Assembly: GCF_025685645.1 (NCBI RefSeq)
Contig: NZ_JAGSYF010000006.1
Span: 1 to 64,000 of the forward strand
Direction: 5' to 3'
Source of the DNA: Edaphobacter bradus
GTDB taxonomy: Bacteria; Acidobacteriota; Terriglobia; Terriglobales; Acidobacteriaceae
Length of the DNA stretch: 64,000 bases
A program made the translations under genes and the position numbers. The stretch's first letter is position 1. Each line of letters opens with the position of its first letter. A model generated the notes under the pieces. It was given only the letters and a program-made list of their open reading frames with translations, made no database searches and was not told the origin of the DNA. Shown here piece after piece: positions 25,484 through 34,840 of the stretch.

Positions 25484-25655
25484 GCGAGACAATTCGGCTG
25501 GTTAACAAGTGCTGATAATCATAATTTGCTCGCGATGGCTCTTCTCCTTGCAGGTTGGTGATCTATCTTTCCTAGCACATGCGCGGTGCTCGAACGTCGT
25601 CACATCTGGGCCGAAGCCGATCCGGGCGCTGGATGAACACCCCAAAGCCGCAGAT

Positions 25656-26936
25656 CTATTTTTTGCTACTGATGCTTGCGACGAGTTCAAAGCAATGAGG
25701 CTTCGGCTGTGATGCGCTGCGCGCCTGAGCGATCAATTCATCTTCCAACGTATCCAATCTGTCCATCGCTTCACGAACATGCGGCGAGTTCTCGTGCCAT
25801 AGAGGAACTTGTAATCCCTGCCACCGCACCCGATGAACCGTGTAGTGCCGCAAGGTGAGGCGATATACATCGAGTGCCTGCCGGAGCATCGGTGTGGTAA
25901 TCCAAGCCAAATTCACACCCTCTGCAAGCTCCTCTCTAGTCCAATTGCCGACCTCCTCGCCATCGATCTTGAGCGTATATCGCGCGGCTGGCAGCCCGGT
26001 CACCTTCAGCGGTTCCTGGTCCATGTTACTAACCAAGTCGGAAGAGCGGGCCACCAAGGCCATCACCGGGTCCTGCCAATTGATCGGAAGAGGCAGAGCT
26101 TTGTCTTCTTGGGTCCAAGAAAGCGACTTCTTGTCGAAGTCAGATATGTGTGTATTGTCCGCTCTGAAGATGCGTCCGTGCGCCGCATCGATCTCCACTG
26201 CGCTTACGGTTGACGAAGCGTGCCAGGTCGTTAGCAGCGCGGCTGCCATTACGAGGTGGCCAGCTTCGGTGGGGTGAATCCTATCGTCGATGATCTTTTG
26301 AGCTAACGCGCGATCGATGGTATTGGCGTTTTGTAGCACCGCCACCAGGGGTGCGTTCATGTCAACCACACCGAGATGTTGCTGTTCGGCCAGCTCGCGC
26401 ACCAACTGCCCATAACGCAGCAGCACGGCATTGTATCCGCCTTCAAATTGAGACGGCCATGTCACATCGTCGAACGGAGACGGCTGGAGCAACGTAATTC
26501 GGAGGTCGGAGAACCCAGCATGCAATGAGTCCAGCAGGTGCTGGTAACCCTTGCGATAGCCGTCGAAAAGCGCAGGATCGAACTTCCGATAGTTGCCATC
26601 GTTCATCCCAAGCATCACCGTTACAACCGTGGGTCGGTGTGCGATCACATCCCTCGCCAGGCGCTGGTCGATGGCGCCCCCCTCTCCACCCACCACCCAG
26701 TCGCCAGCCCAGCCGGAATCGGTGAACTGCACATTCAGATACGGATAACGTGTCGCAACATAGGTTTCGATAAAAGCCGGGTAGTAAGCCTGCTGGGTTA
26801 TGCTGTCACCGTAGAACACTACGCGATCTTCGGTTTTTAGATAAAAATTATCTTGTGCGTACCCCGGGACCGCGAAACTGAAAATGAGTTGAGGCGCAAT
26901 CCAAGCTGCAGCAGAAGTCCACTTCCAGGTTTTCAT
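25656..26936 (-). CDS. Secreted SGNH/GDSL hydrolase
   Basis: The 426-residue protein has a signal peptide (MKTWKWTSAAAW, then a hydrophobic stretch ending YAQ). It carries SGNH blocks: FYGDSIT with nucleophile Ser45, the GMNDGN block with the Asn, and the D218-R-I-H221 dyad in DRIHPTEAGH. The C-terminal 170 residues form an extra beta-rich part. ATG 26936 is chosen because it begins a good signal peptide and has GGAGAGAG upstream; longer frames up to 27041 spoil it. SGNH enzymes in glycan loci often remove acetyl or sulphate-like ester groups so that glycosidases can act. The gene follows the TonB receptor gene but is separated from it by a terminator. Confidence 0.85.
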   Translation of the reverse strand: MKTWKWTSAAAWIAPQLIFSFAVPGYAQDNFYLKTEDRVVFYGDSITQQAYYPAFIETYVATRYPYLNVQFTDSGWAGDWVVGGEGGAIDQRLARDVIAHRPTVVTVMLGMNDGNYRKFDPALFDGYRKGYQHLLDSLHAGFSDLRITLLQPSPFDDVTWPSQFEGGYNAVLLRYGQLVRELAEQQHLGVVDMNAPLVAVLQNANTIDRALAQKIIDDRIHPTEAGHLVMAAALLTTWHASSTVSAVEIDAAHGRIFRADNTHISDFDKKSLSWTQEDKALPLPINWQDPVMALVARSSDLVSNMDQEPLKVTGLPAARYTLKIDGEEVGNWTREELAEGVNLAWITTPMLRQALDVYRLTLRHYTVHRVRWQGLQVPLWHENSPHVREAMDRLDTLEDELIAQARSASQPKPHCFELVASISSKK

Positions 26937-27042
26937 AGGCACCACTCTCTCCATGGTCACAACAAACCCACGTGTCTGGGCAAACTTAGGCTGCTGATGG
27001 GCGTCTGGCAAAGAACAAGAAAAGTAAGCAGATGATCGCAAA

Positions 27043-27074
27043 AAGTCCGAGGCAGCCCGTATTGGCGGGCTGCC
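27043..27074 (-). terminator. Rho-independent terminator of the TonB receptor gene
   Basis: GGCAGCCCG (27051-27059) and CGGGCTGCC (27066-27074) form a perfect 9-bp GC-rich stem with a 6-base loop. On the minus strand it is followed by a TTTTT run at 27040-27044. It stands 12 bases after the stop codon of the TonB-dependent receptor gene. Confidence 0.85.
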
Positions 27075-27086
27075 CCGGGTATGGGG

Positions 27087-30000
27087 TTAGAAATCAAGCC
27101 GTACAGCAAACTGTCCGGTACGCGGTTGATCATTCACTCCATAAATTTGGCCGAAATCTGCTGCACCAATCGTAGCCTGAATGCCTCCGCATCCATTGAT
27201 ACTGTAGCTGTGGCGATTGAAGAGGTTGTAGAACTCAGTACGGAACGAAAGCCGTGCTTCGGGACCTACAGAAAAGTTCTTCTGCAGGCTGGAGTCTTCG
27301 TGGGCACCACCGGGGCACCGAAGTTGAGAGATGGCCATCGGTCCTTTGCCCAATTGGCCAAAAGCCGGCTGGCTGACCACGCTCTGCGGCATGTAACAGG
27401 GAGTGTTCGCGAGGCAGTTACTTTGGACCGATGGAAATTTATTGGGATCGTTGGGACCCGTGAAACCGTTCAGGTTCCAATTCGGGTAGAAATTCCCCCA
27501 TTGCGGCCACAATGGATTCTGGGTACCCACCCGGAAAGGCTGGCCGGAGGTGTATAGAACTACTCCGCTTGCCTGCCATCCACCCACGATCCCATTCAAA
27601 ATGCGGTTTGTATTCTTCAGCCAATACTGGCCTTTGCCGAATGGGAGCTGGTAAGTGACAAAGCCCTTAACCACGTGGGTTATGTCATACCCAGTGATTG
27701 TGTGAGCCTCCTGGCCCATGTGGGAGAAGTCCTGGATTGCTGTGTAAAAGCCGTTACCCTCTTGCTGAGCAGACCAGCTGTTACCCTCCTGGCGTGACCA
27801 GGTGTAGCTCGTGTCCATGGTCAGATTGCCGCCTGCGTGTTTCACAACGTCGACAACCATGGAGTCGTAATAGCTTTGCCCTGATGGCAGACCGACATAC
27901 AGCAGATTCGGGTAGTACCAGTAATTCGACATCGCCTGCGCCAACTGCGGGAAGGGTGCAATCGCGGACAGCAGCGGCCCGCAGAATCCGGTATAGGGAT
28001 ATTGCACGCCATAGCTCGCGGCATCAGCCGCGCTGCACACATAGTGATTGAATCCGTTCAGATCCGGATTCTGGGCGGCCAGACGCAACATGGTCGAAGT
28101 GGGTCCCTCGTTGTAAGCGAGCGAGCTATCGCTTAGCCGGTGTCCACGGTTACCTACATACGCGGCTTCCACCCTCATTGTAGGGGTCAGTTCATATTGC
28201 ACGCCAAGATTGAAGGCGTCACTGTAGCCTACACGTAGCGCTCTAGGATCCACGGACGTTAATGGGAACAGCGTGGTCGGATCCACGTTCTTGTTGCCTG
28301 GCTTAAAGACGCCGGGATAACCGTTGTCCCAATTGAACGGCGTACCTACAATGTTCGTTCCTTGGAAACCGGGTGCAAAGCCATTAAACACACCCGTAAA
28401 GTAGGGTACGGGGGGCGGATTGAAAATCATGCTGAACGCACCGCGGAAAACAACTTTCGACCAGGGAGAATAAGCCAAACCAATGTGCGGCCCAAAATTT
28501 GTGGCGTATTCGTTCTTTTCGAAGCTATCGCTGCCATCCTTGGCAAAGACTAGCGCACCCGGAATCCCCAGCTTAGGATCAATCGCCTTCAAGTCAAAGT
28601 TGGCCCAATGCCCGTATTTTTCGTGGAAACGGAAGTTATAGTCCCAGCGCAGGCCCGCGCTTAGGGTGAGTTTGGGAGTAATCTTGTAGCTGTCCTGGGC
28701 AAACAGCGACATGGTTTTGGCCCGGCCATAGAGGTTGAAGGGTGTGGTCTGGCTTGCTGTGCTTACATCTCCCAGCAGGAAGCTGGCAAAACCAAATCCC
28801 ACAAACTGGCTGTACCCAGCGCTTGGGGCACCCGTGGCGTTGTTATCGAAGCCGAAAGAAAGCGCACCATTACCGCTGTGGCTATTGATTTGGCGGGCGC
28901 GAAAATCGCCACCCAAGCTGATGTTATGCCGGCCTTTCGTCCAGGTCAAGGTATCGCCGGCGATAAACGTCGCACCGGAAAAATCGCCCTGGGATTTGTT
29001 ACCGATGTAGGTTTCATTGTAGCCGTTGACATCGTTTCCAAACGAGATCCCAGGAAAATTCTTCGAACCTGTATTACCGAAGCCGAGTTGTTGATTCCAA
29101 TCGCCTGGCGTAGTTGTCTGGTCTCCTTGCCAGTCGTAGTTGTAGGTGAGATTCACCACATTCAGCAAAGTAGGAGAAAATGTGTGTGACTCGCTCACTC
29201 GGAATTGATGCGAACGAAAGAAGTTGTTGCGCGACGTGGAAAACGGGCCGCCATCGGTGGTTCCTGCTTCCCAGAGGCCACCGCTGTCGACCAGAACTCG
29301 CGGGATGCGATTGTAAGTCCACGAACCGGACAACCGGTCACGTTCGGTGAGCAAGTGGTCCAACTTGACGACAGCCTGGTTTGAAGTCTGGCTCGGACTG
29401 CCGATCGGAAAGCGTGAGTTGGCAATGAGGTCGGCCCGCTGCGGCGCATAGTGCTTCTGATACATCCCGATGATTTTCTGCGACACGCTGCTAATGCGGT
29501 TGGCGGGAATCGCATTGCCAGTGAATTGATTGCCAGTCACCGGATCAAAAATCATCCCTTCCTGGAGCAGAACGGATTGTCCGGCGTTGTTCAAGACTGT
29601 AACTGGTGTGGTCCCCGCCCCGCAACCGGGCGCTACACTGCCATCGCTTTGGGTGCAAAGCTGCGGACCGAGCAGCGCACCGAAATTTCCGCTCAGGAAC
29701 TGGGCGGTTGGAACCGTACCCGAGTATCCTCCGAGGCGACGATCAATTTGACTGTAGCGCTCCCAAGTGCCAAAGAAAAACGTCTTGTTCTTGATGATCG
29801 GCCCGCCAAGACTGCCGCCAAAATCCCACGCCCTCTTTTTGTCCTTGGGCAGCCCCTGATTGTCGTTATTCCAAGTATTGGCATTCAGCAACTCGTTAAC
29901 GCCATAGAGAAAGCCCGAACCATGGAGCTGATTGGTGCCCGACTTGAGGTTGAACGACATGACACCCCCGCCGGTGATGGCACTTTGAGCATCCAGTCCG

Positions 30001-30677
30001 CTGGTCTGCGCCTGCAATTCTTGTACTGCTTCCATGCTCGGGCCGTTCAACATCGAGTTCCCTTGAATGTCACCTGTACCCGAGGTTCCGTCTATGGTGT
30101 AGTCCTTCACAAACCACTGGCCGCCGTTGATAACAGCGCCGTAGGGACTGCTGATTGGGGAATAGCCAGGAGTCAAAGCAACGGCGAAGTTTTCTACCGA
30201 ACGCCCGCCACCATAAATGCTCAGCGGGAGGTTGTTCACTACATCGTTGTTCATGTCGGTGCCGAACGTTGGCTTTTCAAGATCCAGAATCGGCGTCGTA
30301 GCGGTAACCTCGACCGAGTCCGAGGTAGCGCCCACTTTGAGGGAGGCATCAATCCGGGCAACCTGGGTCGACGCCAACGTGACGGCGCTGCGTCTCAGTG
30401 TTTCGAATCCATTCTTTTTGAATTCCAGCGCATATCGCCCGGGGAAAAGGTTGGGGATTACATAGATGCCATTGCCCGTCGACACTGCCGCGGTGGGAAT
30501 GTTGGTATCGACATTCATGGCCATCACTTCCACGTCTGCAACGACCGCACCCGTGCTATCTGTGATCGTGCCCGTGATGGAAGCACGGTTGGCCTGCGCC
30601 GACAACTGGCCGGCAGCCAGGAAAAAGTAACCGATTGCTACAATAAGCAACCACGCATTGCTCCGATGTCTCGGCAT
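27087..30677 (-). CDS. TonB-dependent receptor, Oar-like, with carboxypeptidase-regulatory N-terminal domain
   Basis: This 1196-residue outer-membrane receptor is of the type abundant in Acidobacteria. A signal peptide (about 1-28, ending AQA) is followed by a CarboxypepD_reg-like beta sandwich (ASITGTITDSTGAVVADVEV, about 32-115), a plug domain (about 130-250) and a 22-strand barrel ending in FAVRLDF, with the terminal Phe expected for outer-membrane insertion. The ribosome-binding site is GGGAGGG eight bases before ATG. It should import oligosaccharides released outside, using TonB energy. It lacks an SusD partner, as is usual in this phylum. A LacI-like operator lies 34 bases upstream and a terminator follows. 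Confidence 0.93.
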   Translation of the reverse strand: MPRHRSNAWLLIVAIGYFFLAAGQLSAQANRASITGTITDSTGAVVADVEVMAMNVDTNIPTAAVSTGNGIYVIPNLFPGRYALEFKKNGFETLRRSAVTLASTQVARIDASLKVGATSDSVEVTATTPILDLEKPTFGTDMNNDVVNNLPLSIYGGGRSVENFAVALTPGYSPISSPYGAVINGGQWFVKDYTIDGTSGTGDIQGNSMLNGPSMEAVQELQAQTSGLDAQSAITGGGVMSFNLKSGTNQLHGSGFLYGVNELLNANTWNNDNQGLPKDKKRAWDFGGSLGGPIIKNKTFFFGTWERYSQIDRRLGGYSGTVPTAQFLSGNFGALLGPQLCTQSDGSVAPGCGAGTTPVTVLNNAGQSVLLQEGMIFDPVTGNQFTGNAIPANRISSVSQKIIGMYQKHYAPQRADLIANSRFPIGSPSQTSNQAVVKLDHLLTERDRLSGSWTYNRIPRVLVDSGGLWEAGTTDGGPFSTSRNNFFRSHQFRVSESHTFSPTLLNVVNLTYNYDWQGDQTTTPGDWNQQLGFGNTGSKNFPGISFGNDVNGYNETYIGNKSQGDFSGATFIAGDTLTWTKGRHNISLGGDFRARQINSHSGNGALSFGFDNNATGAPSAGYSQFVGFGFASFLLGDVSTASQTTPFNLYGRAKTMSLFAQDSYKITPKLTLSAGLRWDYNFRFHEKYGHWANFDLKAIDPKLGIPGALVFAKDGSDSFEKNEYATNFGPHIGLAYSPWSKVVFRGAFSMIFNPPPVPYFTGVFNGFAPGFQGTNIVGTPFNWDNGYPGVFKPGNKNVDPTTLFPLTSVDPRALRVGYSDAFNLGVQYELTPTMRVEAAYVGNRGHRLSDSSLAYNEGPTSTMLRLAAQNPDLNGFNHYVCSAADAASYGVQYPYTGFCGPLLSAIAPFPQLAQAMSNYWYYPNLLYVGLPSGQSYYDSMVVDVVKHAGGNLTMDTSYTWSRQEGNSWSAQQEGNGFYTAIQDFSHMGQEAHTITGYDITHVVKGFVTYQLPFGKGQYWLKNTNRILNGIVGGWQASGVVLYTSGQPFRVGTQNPLWPQWGNFYPNWNLNGFTGPNDPNKFPSVQSNCLANTPCYMPQSVVSQPAFGQLGKGPMAISQLRCPGGAHEDSSLQKNFSVGPEARLSFRTEFYNLFNRHSYSINGCGGIQATIGAADFGQIYGVNDQPRTGQFAVRLDF

Positions 30678-30710
30678 CTAAAAAACCCTCCCGCAACGTT
30701 GCTAGAGCTG

Positions 30711-30724
30711 AGTAAACGTTTGCT
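30711..30724. promoter_or_regulatory. LacI-type operator-like site before the TonB receptor gene
   Basis: AGTAAACGTTTGCT is palindromic at 12 of 14 positions around a central CG, the layout of LacI/GalR-family operators. It lies 34 bases upstream of the receptor start codon. Confidence 0.5.
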
Positions 30725-30860
30725 TTTAATGGTCGCGCACACCATAACAAAAATCTATTCTAAGTAGCAAGCAAAAAATTGATCTACGGGTAGGTAAGGT
30801 GTTGGACTAAGGCGGGAAATGGGTCTTAATGCTCCCTCCCCCTAAAGGCGCAGCGGTGAC

Positions 30861-30874
30861 AGTAAACGTATACT
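30861..30874. promoter_or_regulatory. LacI-type operator-like site before the GH35 gene
   Basis: AGTAAACGTATACT is palindromic at 12 of 14 positions with the same AGTAAACGT half as the site at 30711. It lies 123 bases before the beta-galactosidase start codon. Confidence 0.5.
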
Positions 30875-30996
30875 AATCTCGATCCGGTTATCAGTTCCCC
30901 CCGCCGTGCCGCGCGATCCAGGAGCAATGACTTGCTAGATATTCGACACTTGAAGCGGATTAACCTCCAAATGTCCAGCGGGATTGGTAAGAAACC

Positions 30997-33516
30997 ATGA
31001 AGATTCGAAGTATTTCGCAATGGTCTACGCTCCTCCCTTTTGTCCTGCATCTTGGGGTTCGAGCTGGCTGGACCCAATCCACCGCCAGTCCTCCCACGCC
31101 AATCACGATTGACGCCAGAGGTCCTGAGGCTTTGCCCGAAACCAGCTATCTGCAGCTGGGAAGCAGTGCCTTGGAGAAATCGCCCGCTGGTCACCGCCTT
31201 TCGGTAAACAGCCGCTATCTAACCCTCGATGGCAAGCCCTGGCTCCCGGTGATGGGCGAGTTTCACTACAGTCGATATCCGCAGCAATATTGGGAAGAAG
31301 AGATTCTCAAGATGAAGGCTGGCGGGATCCAAATTGTGTCCACATATGTTTTTTGGATCCACCAAGAAGAAGAGGAAGGAAGGTTTGACTGGTCGGGCCG
31401 ACGTGATCTGCGCAGGTTCGTCGAACTCTGCGCCAAGCACGGACTCTACGTGTATCCACGCATTGGACCATGGGCTCACGGCGAAGTCCGAAACGGAGGT
31501 TTGCCGGACTGGTTGATCAAGAAGGGTGCGATTCGTGTTAATGATCCCACTTACTTAGGCTACGTGCGGCTCTATTTCGGCGAAGTAGCTCAACAGTTGC
31601 GAGGATTGTTGTGGAAGGACGGCGGTCCTGTGATCGGGATCCAAGTCGAGAACGAATATGCGGACCGCGGAACGAGGGGTGGCGCGGCGCATATCGCAAC
31701 ACTTAAAAGGATGGCCATCGAAGCGGGAATAGAAGTGCCTCTCTACACCGTCACGGGTTGGGACAATGCAGTATATCCGCCCCGGGAAGTCATCCCTGTT
31801 TTTGGCGGTTACCCGGACGAGTTCTGGCCTGGCGGAGTCGGTGACCTTCCGTCTGATCCCGAGGGCGTGTACCAGTTTCACGTGGCTCCTGCTCCCAGCA
31901 ACGTCGGAATTTTGCAGGGCACCTCGGCTTCATCGGACGAGGTCAATTTACGGCACTATCCCAGGTTCACGGCAGAGTTGGGCGGTGGAATGCAGGTGGC
32001 TTATCATCGACGGCCGGTCATCTCTGGAGATGATGTTGCACCGATTGCGATTACCCAGTTGGGTTCGGGTGTAAACCTACTCGGCTACTACATGTTCCAG
32101 GGAGGCACGAATCCGCGAGGCAAACTGAGCACGCTGCAGGAGTCGCAGGCGACGAACTATTCCAGCGATCTCCCAGTCAAGTCATACGACTTCCAGGCTC
32201 CTCTGCGTGAATTCGGACAGATGAACGAATCCTTCCGCCAGTTGAAGCTCGTCCACCAATTCGTTCATGATTTCGGAAGCGATCTAGCGCCAATGAGCGC
32301 GTTCCAATCGAACGTGGTTCCTTCCGGCGCCGAGGACGGAACAACACCTCGGGTGGTTGCAAGAGCCCACGGTAACTTCGCTTATCTGTTCTTCAACAAC
32401 TATCTCCGGAATCACCCCTTGCCAGAACACAGCGGTGTACAAGTAGAACTAAAGCTTCCGGGAGAAACAATTACTGCGCCGCGCAAGCCATTCACATTGC
32501 CGTCGCAATCAGCTTTTTTCTGGCCCATCGGTATGGATCTCGACGGTGTTCTCCTGAAGTATGCAACGGCGCAACCAGTCGCGCGAATCAAGGACGAGAA
32601 AGCGATTTATTACTTTTTCACCGCCTATCCCGGAATTGATTCAGAGTTTGTATTTCGTTCGCAAGAAATTTTGAAACTCGACTCGCCGAAGGGTCATGTT
32701 TCCAAGCAGAGCGAACGAGTGTACGTCGATGGACTCGCACCGTCGACCCAGGTGGCCATCCACATCCAATCGGCGACAGGACAGCTGGTTCGGGTTATCC
32801 TGCTTTCACAGACCCAGGCTCGGAATTCGTGGAAGATCCTACTCGGCGGTCGCGAGCACCTGATCATCACACCGGCAGATTTATTCGCCGATGGTGACCG
32901 CATTTACCTGCGCTCGAGGAACACACACGATTTCTCTCTTTCGATAATTCCGAAAACAAGTGAACGACTTACCTCTAGTCTGCCGATGAAAAGAACCGGA
33001 ACCGATGGGGCATTTGCGCACTATACCGTTTCAGTTAAATCGAAAGCCGTGATCGCGATACTCGAAAAGACTCGCGATGCTCAACCGTCCTCCCCTGTAA
33101 GAACGGGCAAGCCTTTCGATTGGCGAGGAGGATCCGCCGTCGCGACTGTCCCCGACGATGCTGATTTCGCCAAGGCAGCAGTCTGGCAATTGAAGTTCCC
33201 AAAAGGGGCGCTCGATGGGTTAAGCGATGCTTTTCTTGATATCGACTACGTGGGTGATGTGGGCCGGTTGTACCAAGGAACAGAATTGTTGACCGATAAC
33301 TTTTTTAACGGCACGAGGTGGGAAATAGGGCTCAAGCGGTTTGCGCCGGCGCTGTCGCGCGGTCTGCGACTTGAGATCCTCCCTATTCGTAAAGACTCGC
33401 CGATCTACATTCCCCGCAGTTCGTGGCCGAAGTTTGACGGACGTTCAGAGGCAATAGAACTGAAATCGGTAAAGATATCTCCAGAATATGAGGTAGAGCT
33501 GACGCTGGAGCACTAG
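30997..33516 (+). CDS. Secreted GH35 beta-galactosidase
   Basis: The 839-residue enzyme has a signal peptide (about 1-28) and a GH35 barrel: GEFHYSRYPQQYWEEEILKM, then GGIQIVSTYVFWIHQEEEEG, GPWAHGEVRNGGLPDWL, acid/base N219-E220 in QVENEYAD, and nucleophile E327 in TAELGGGMQ. It is longer than many GH35 enzymes, with beta-sandwich domains after residue 450 and a final galactose-binding-like fold. It should release terminal beta-galactose in the periplasm or outside. It opens the plus-strand arm of the island and is transcribed away from the TonB receptor gene. No strong ribosome-binding site is visible before ATG 30997, so the exact start is less certain than the family. Confidence 0.92.
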   Translation: MKIRSISQWSTLLPFVLHLGVRAGWTQSTASPPTPITIDARGPEALPETSYLQLGSSALEKSPAGHRLSVNSRYLTLDGKPWLPVMGEFHYSRYPQQYWEEEILKMKAGGIQIVSTYVFWIHQEEEEGRFDWSGRRDLRRFVELCAKHGLYVYPRIGPWAHGEVRNGGLPDWLIKKGAIRVNDPTYLGYVRLYFGEVAQQLRGLLWKDGGPVIGIQVENEYADRGTRGGAAHIATLKRMAIEAGIEVPLYTVTGWDNAVYPPREVIPVFGGYPDEFWPGGVGDLPSDPEGVYQFHVAPAPSNVGILQGTSASSDEVNLRHYPRFTAELGGGMQVAYHRRPVISGDDVAPIAITQLGSGVNLLGYYMFQGGTNPRGKLSTLQESQATNYSSDLPVKSYDFQAPLREFGQMNESFRQLKLVHQFVHDFGSDLAPMSAFQSNVVPSGAEDGTTPRVVARAHGNFAYLFFNNYLRNHPLPEHSGVQVELKLPGETITAPRKPFTLPSQSAFFWPIGMDLDGVLLKYATAQPVARIKDEKAIYYFFTAYPGIDSEFVFRSQEILKLDSPKGHVSKQSERVYVDGLAPSTQVAIHIQSATGQLVRVILLSQTQARNSWKILLGGREHLIITPADLFADGDRIYLRSRNTHDFSLSIIPKTSERLTSSLPMKRTGTDGAFAHYTVSVKSKAVIAILEKTRDAQPSSPVRTGKPFDWRGGSAVATVPDDADFAKAAVWQLKFPKGALDGLSDAFLDIDYVGDVGRLYQGTELLTDNFFNGTRWEIGLKRFAPALSRGLRLEILPIRKDSPIYIPRSSWPKFDGRSEAIELKSVKISPEYEVELTLEH

Positions 33517-33882
33517 CAGACGCCATCCTCCTGCTCACGGCTTTAGCGCCGATGTTGATGTGCAAGCCGAACCAGCAGAGTTGGCTGAAGCGCGAGGGAA
33601 CCTGCGCTGCTGCCATGAGAGAACCGAATACCAGAACAAAAATCCATTGTCGTTTGAAGGTGGTCATGGAACCTGTGCTCGCCTCGGTGTATTAGTCCGC
33701 TAAGCTGGCTTCCTGCCTTGGATTCTGAACTGGGAGGTCGGTTTCCCCTTCTTTCGCTGCCGTTCCGAAATAAATCGATGCCTCTTATAGACAAAAGAAA
33801 GTTACTCGATATAAAACAAAACATGTAAAGGGCAAACAAATTTGGGATACCCTTGATCAACGGAAACCGTTTAGACTCCGAA
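33517..33882. other. Gap between GH35 and DeoR genes with a signal-peptide-like scrap
   Basis: No complete gene is seen. On the minus strand, 33667 to about 33520 reads MTTFKRQWIFVLVFGSLMAA, a fair signal peptide, but the frame then runs into the antisense of the GH35 gene. It may be the start of a lost exported protein. The last 80 bases are AT-rich and probably contain the DeoR promoter. Confidence 0.35.
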
Positions 33883-34644
33883 ATGCTGAACGAAGAACGG
33901 CAAAGAGCGATCCTTGAATTGTTAAGCCGCGACGGCCGCGTGCTAGTAGTGGACTTGGCCGAGCACTTCCGAACCTCCCAGGTGACGATCCGAAAGGACC
34001 TCGATACTCTCCACGCGAAAGGGCGAATCCACCGTACTCATGGGGGAGCACTCTCGGTTCGCGAAAGCGCTCTGGAAGATCCCAGCCTTCGGGAAAAGGA
34101 GAAGCTGCATCCCAAGGAAAAACTTCAGATAGCCGAGGCTGCGGCCAGAATGGTAACCGAGGGACAGGTCGTCATCCTGGACTCGGGCACCACGACCACT
34201 GCCATCGCACGCGCTCTAAAACCGGTTAAGAATGTGACCATCATCACCAACGCGCTCAATATTGCGGCTGAGCTTTCTGGAACGGACTTGGAGGTGATCT
34301 TGACCGGTGGCAATCTAAGAAAGAATTCTTTCTCGCTCGTAGGGCCACTGGCAGAAGATACCCTTCGTCGCCTGAACGCGGACATTCTCTTCCTGGGAGT
34401 TGATGGTTTCGATGTTCAGTATGGCCTCAGCACTCCGAACCTTCTGGAAGCCAGAGTGAACCGCGCAATGATGGACGTCTCAAAGCTTGCCGTTGCAGTT
34501 TGCGATTCAAGCAAGTTTGGAAAAAGAAGCTTATCGATGATCGCTCCGCCTTCGGCGCTCCATGGCGTCATCACAGATCGAGGTATCCCCAAATCGGACC
34601 TAAGTGCATTGAAACGATCCGGGCTTGAAGTAACAGTAGTTTAA
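33883..34644 (+). CDS. DeoR/GlpR-family transcriptional regulator
   Basis: The 253-residue repressor has an N-terminal DeoR helix-turn-helix (MLNEERQRAILELLSRDGRV, then VTIRKDLDTLHAKGRIHRTH, about 1-58) and a C-terminal sugar-phosphate sensor domain with the isomerase-like fold (DSGTTTTAIA near 103, NALNIAAEL, LTGGNLRKNSFSLVG, FLGVDGFD). ATG 33883 gives the usual family start; a TTG at 33853 in frame is the alternative. DeoR regulators of sugar loci sense phosphorylated sugars, and AgaR is the counterpart in galactosamine systems. It stands 196 bases before the AgaS-like gene and may control that arm of the island. Confidence 0.9.
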   Translation: MLNEERQRAILELLSRDGRVLVVDLAEHFRTSQVTIRKDLDTLHAKGRIHRTHGGALSVRESALEDPSLREKEKLHPKEKLQIAEAAARMVTEGQVVILDSGTTTTAIARALKPVKNVTIITNALNIAAELSGTDLEVILTGGNLRKNSFSLVGPLAEDTLRRLNADILFLGVDGFDVQYGLSTPNLLEARVNRAMMDVSKLAVAVCDSSKFGKRSLSMIAPPSALHGVITDRGIPKSDLSALKRSGLEVTVV

Positions 34645-34741
34645 ACCCAGACTAAATCGGAATCTCGGGAATTCGAATTGTCGTTCGGCATGGCCCCAAC
34701 TTGGTTCATAACACTCGAAACCATGTTGTTTGAGCTCTCGC

Positions 34742-34770
34742 TTGACAGTATTTCGTTTGATTGCTATTTT
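34742..34770 (+). promoter_or_regulatory. Sigma70-like promoter before the AgaS-like gene
   Basis: TTGACA (34742-34747) and TATTTT (34765-34770) are separated by exactly 17 bases in a very AT-rich stretch, about 70 bases upstream of the start codon at 34841. Confidence 0.5.
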
Positions 34771-34840
34771 TTTCTAAATATTTCTTATATTGCCTATATC
34801 ATTTCGATAGCTCGACCAGCTTTCGGGAAGGAGAAGCGAT

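Larger units (their letters stand above)
30678..30996. other. Divergent promoter region between TonB receptor and GH35 genes
   Basis: These 319 bases hold no gene. Two operator-like sites (30711-30724 and 30861-30874) share AGTAAACGT and lie near the two start codons, one on each side, 150 bases apart, a distance compatible with looping. Confidence 0.6.

Noticed and set aside
29451..30767. 438-codon plus-strand open frame inside the TonB receptor gene
   Set aside because: It mirrors the receptor's plug and N-terminal domain and runs through its promoter; no coding signature.
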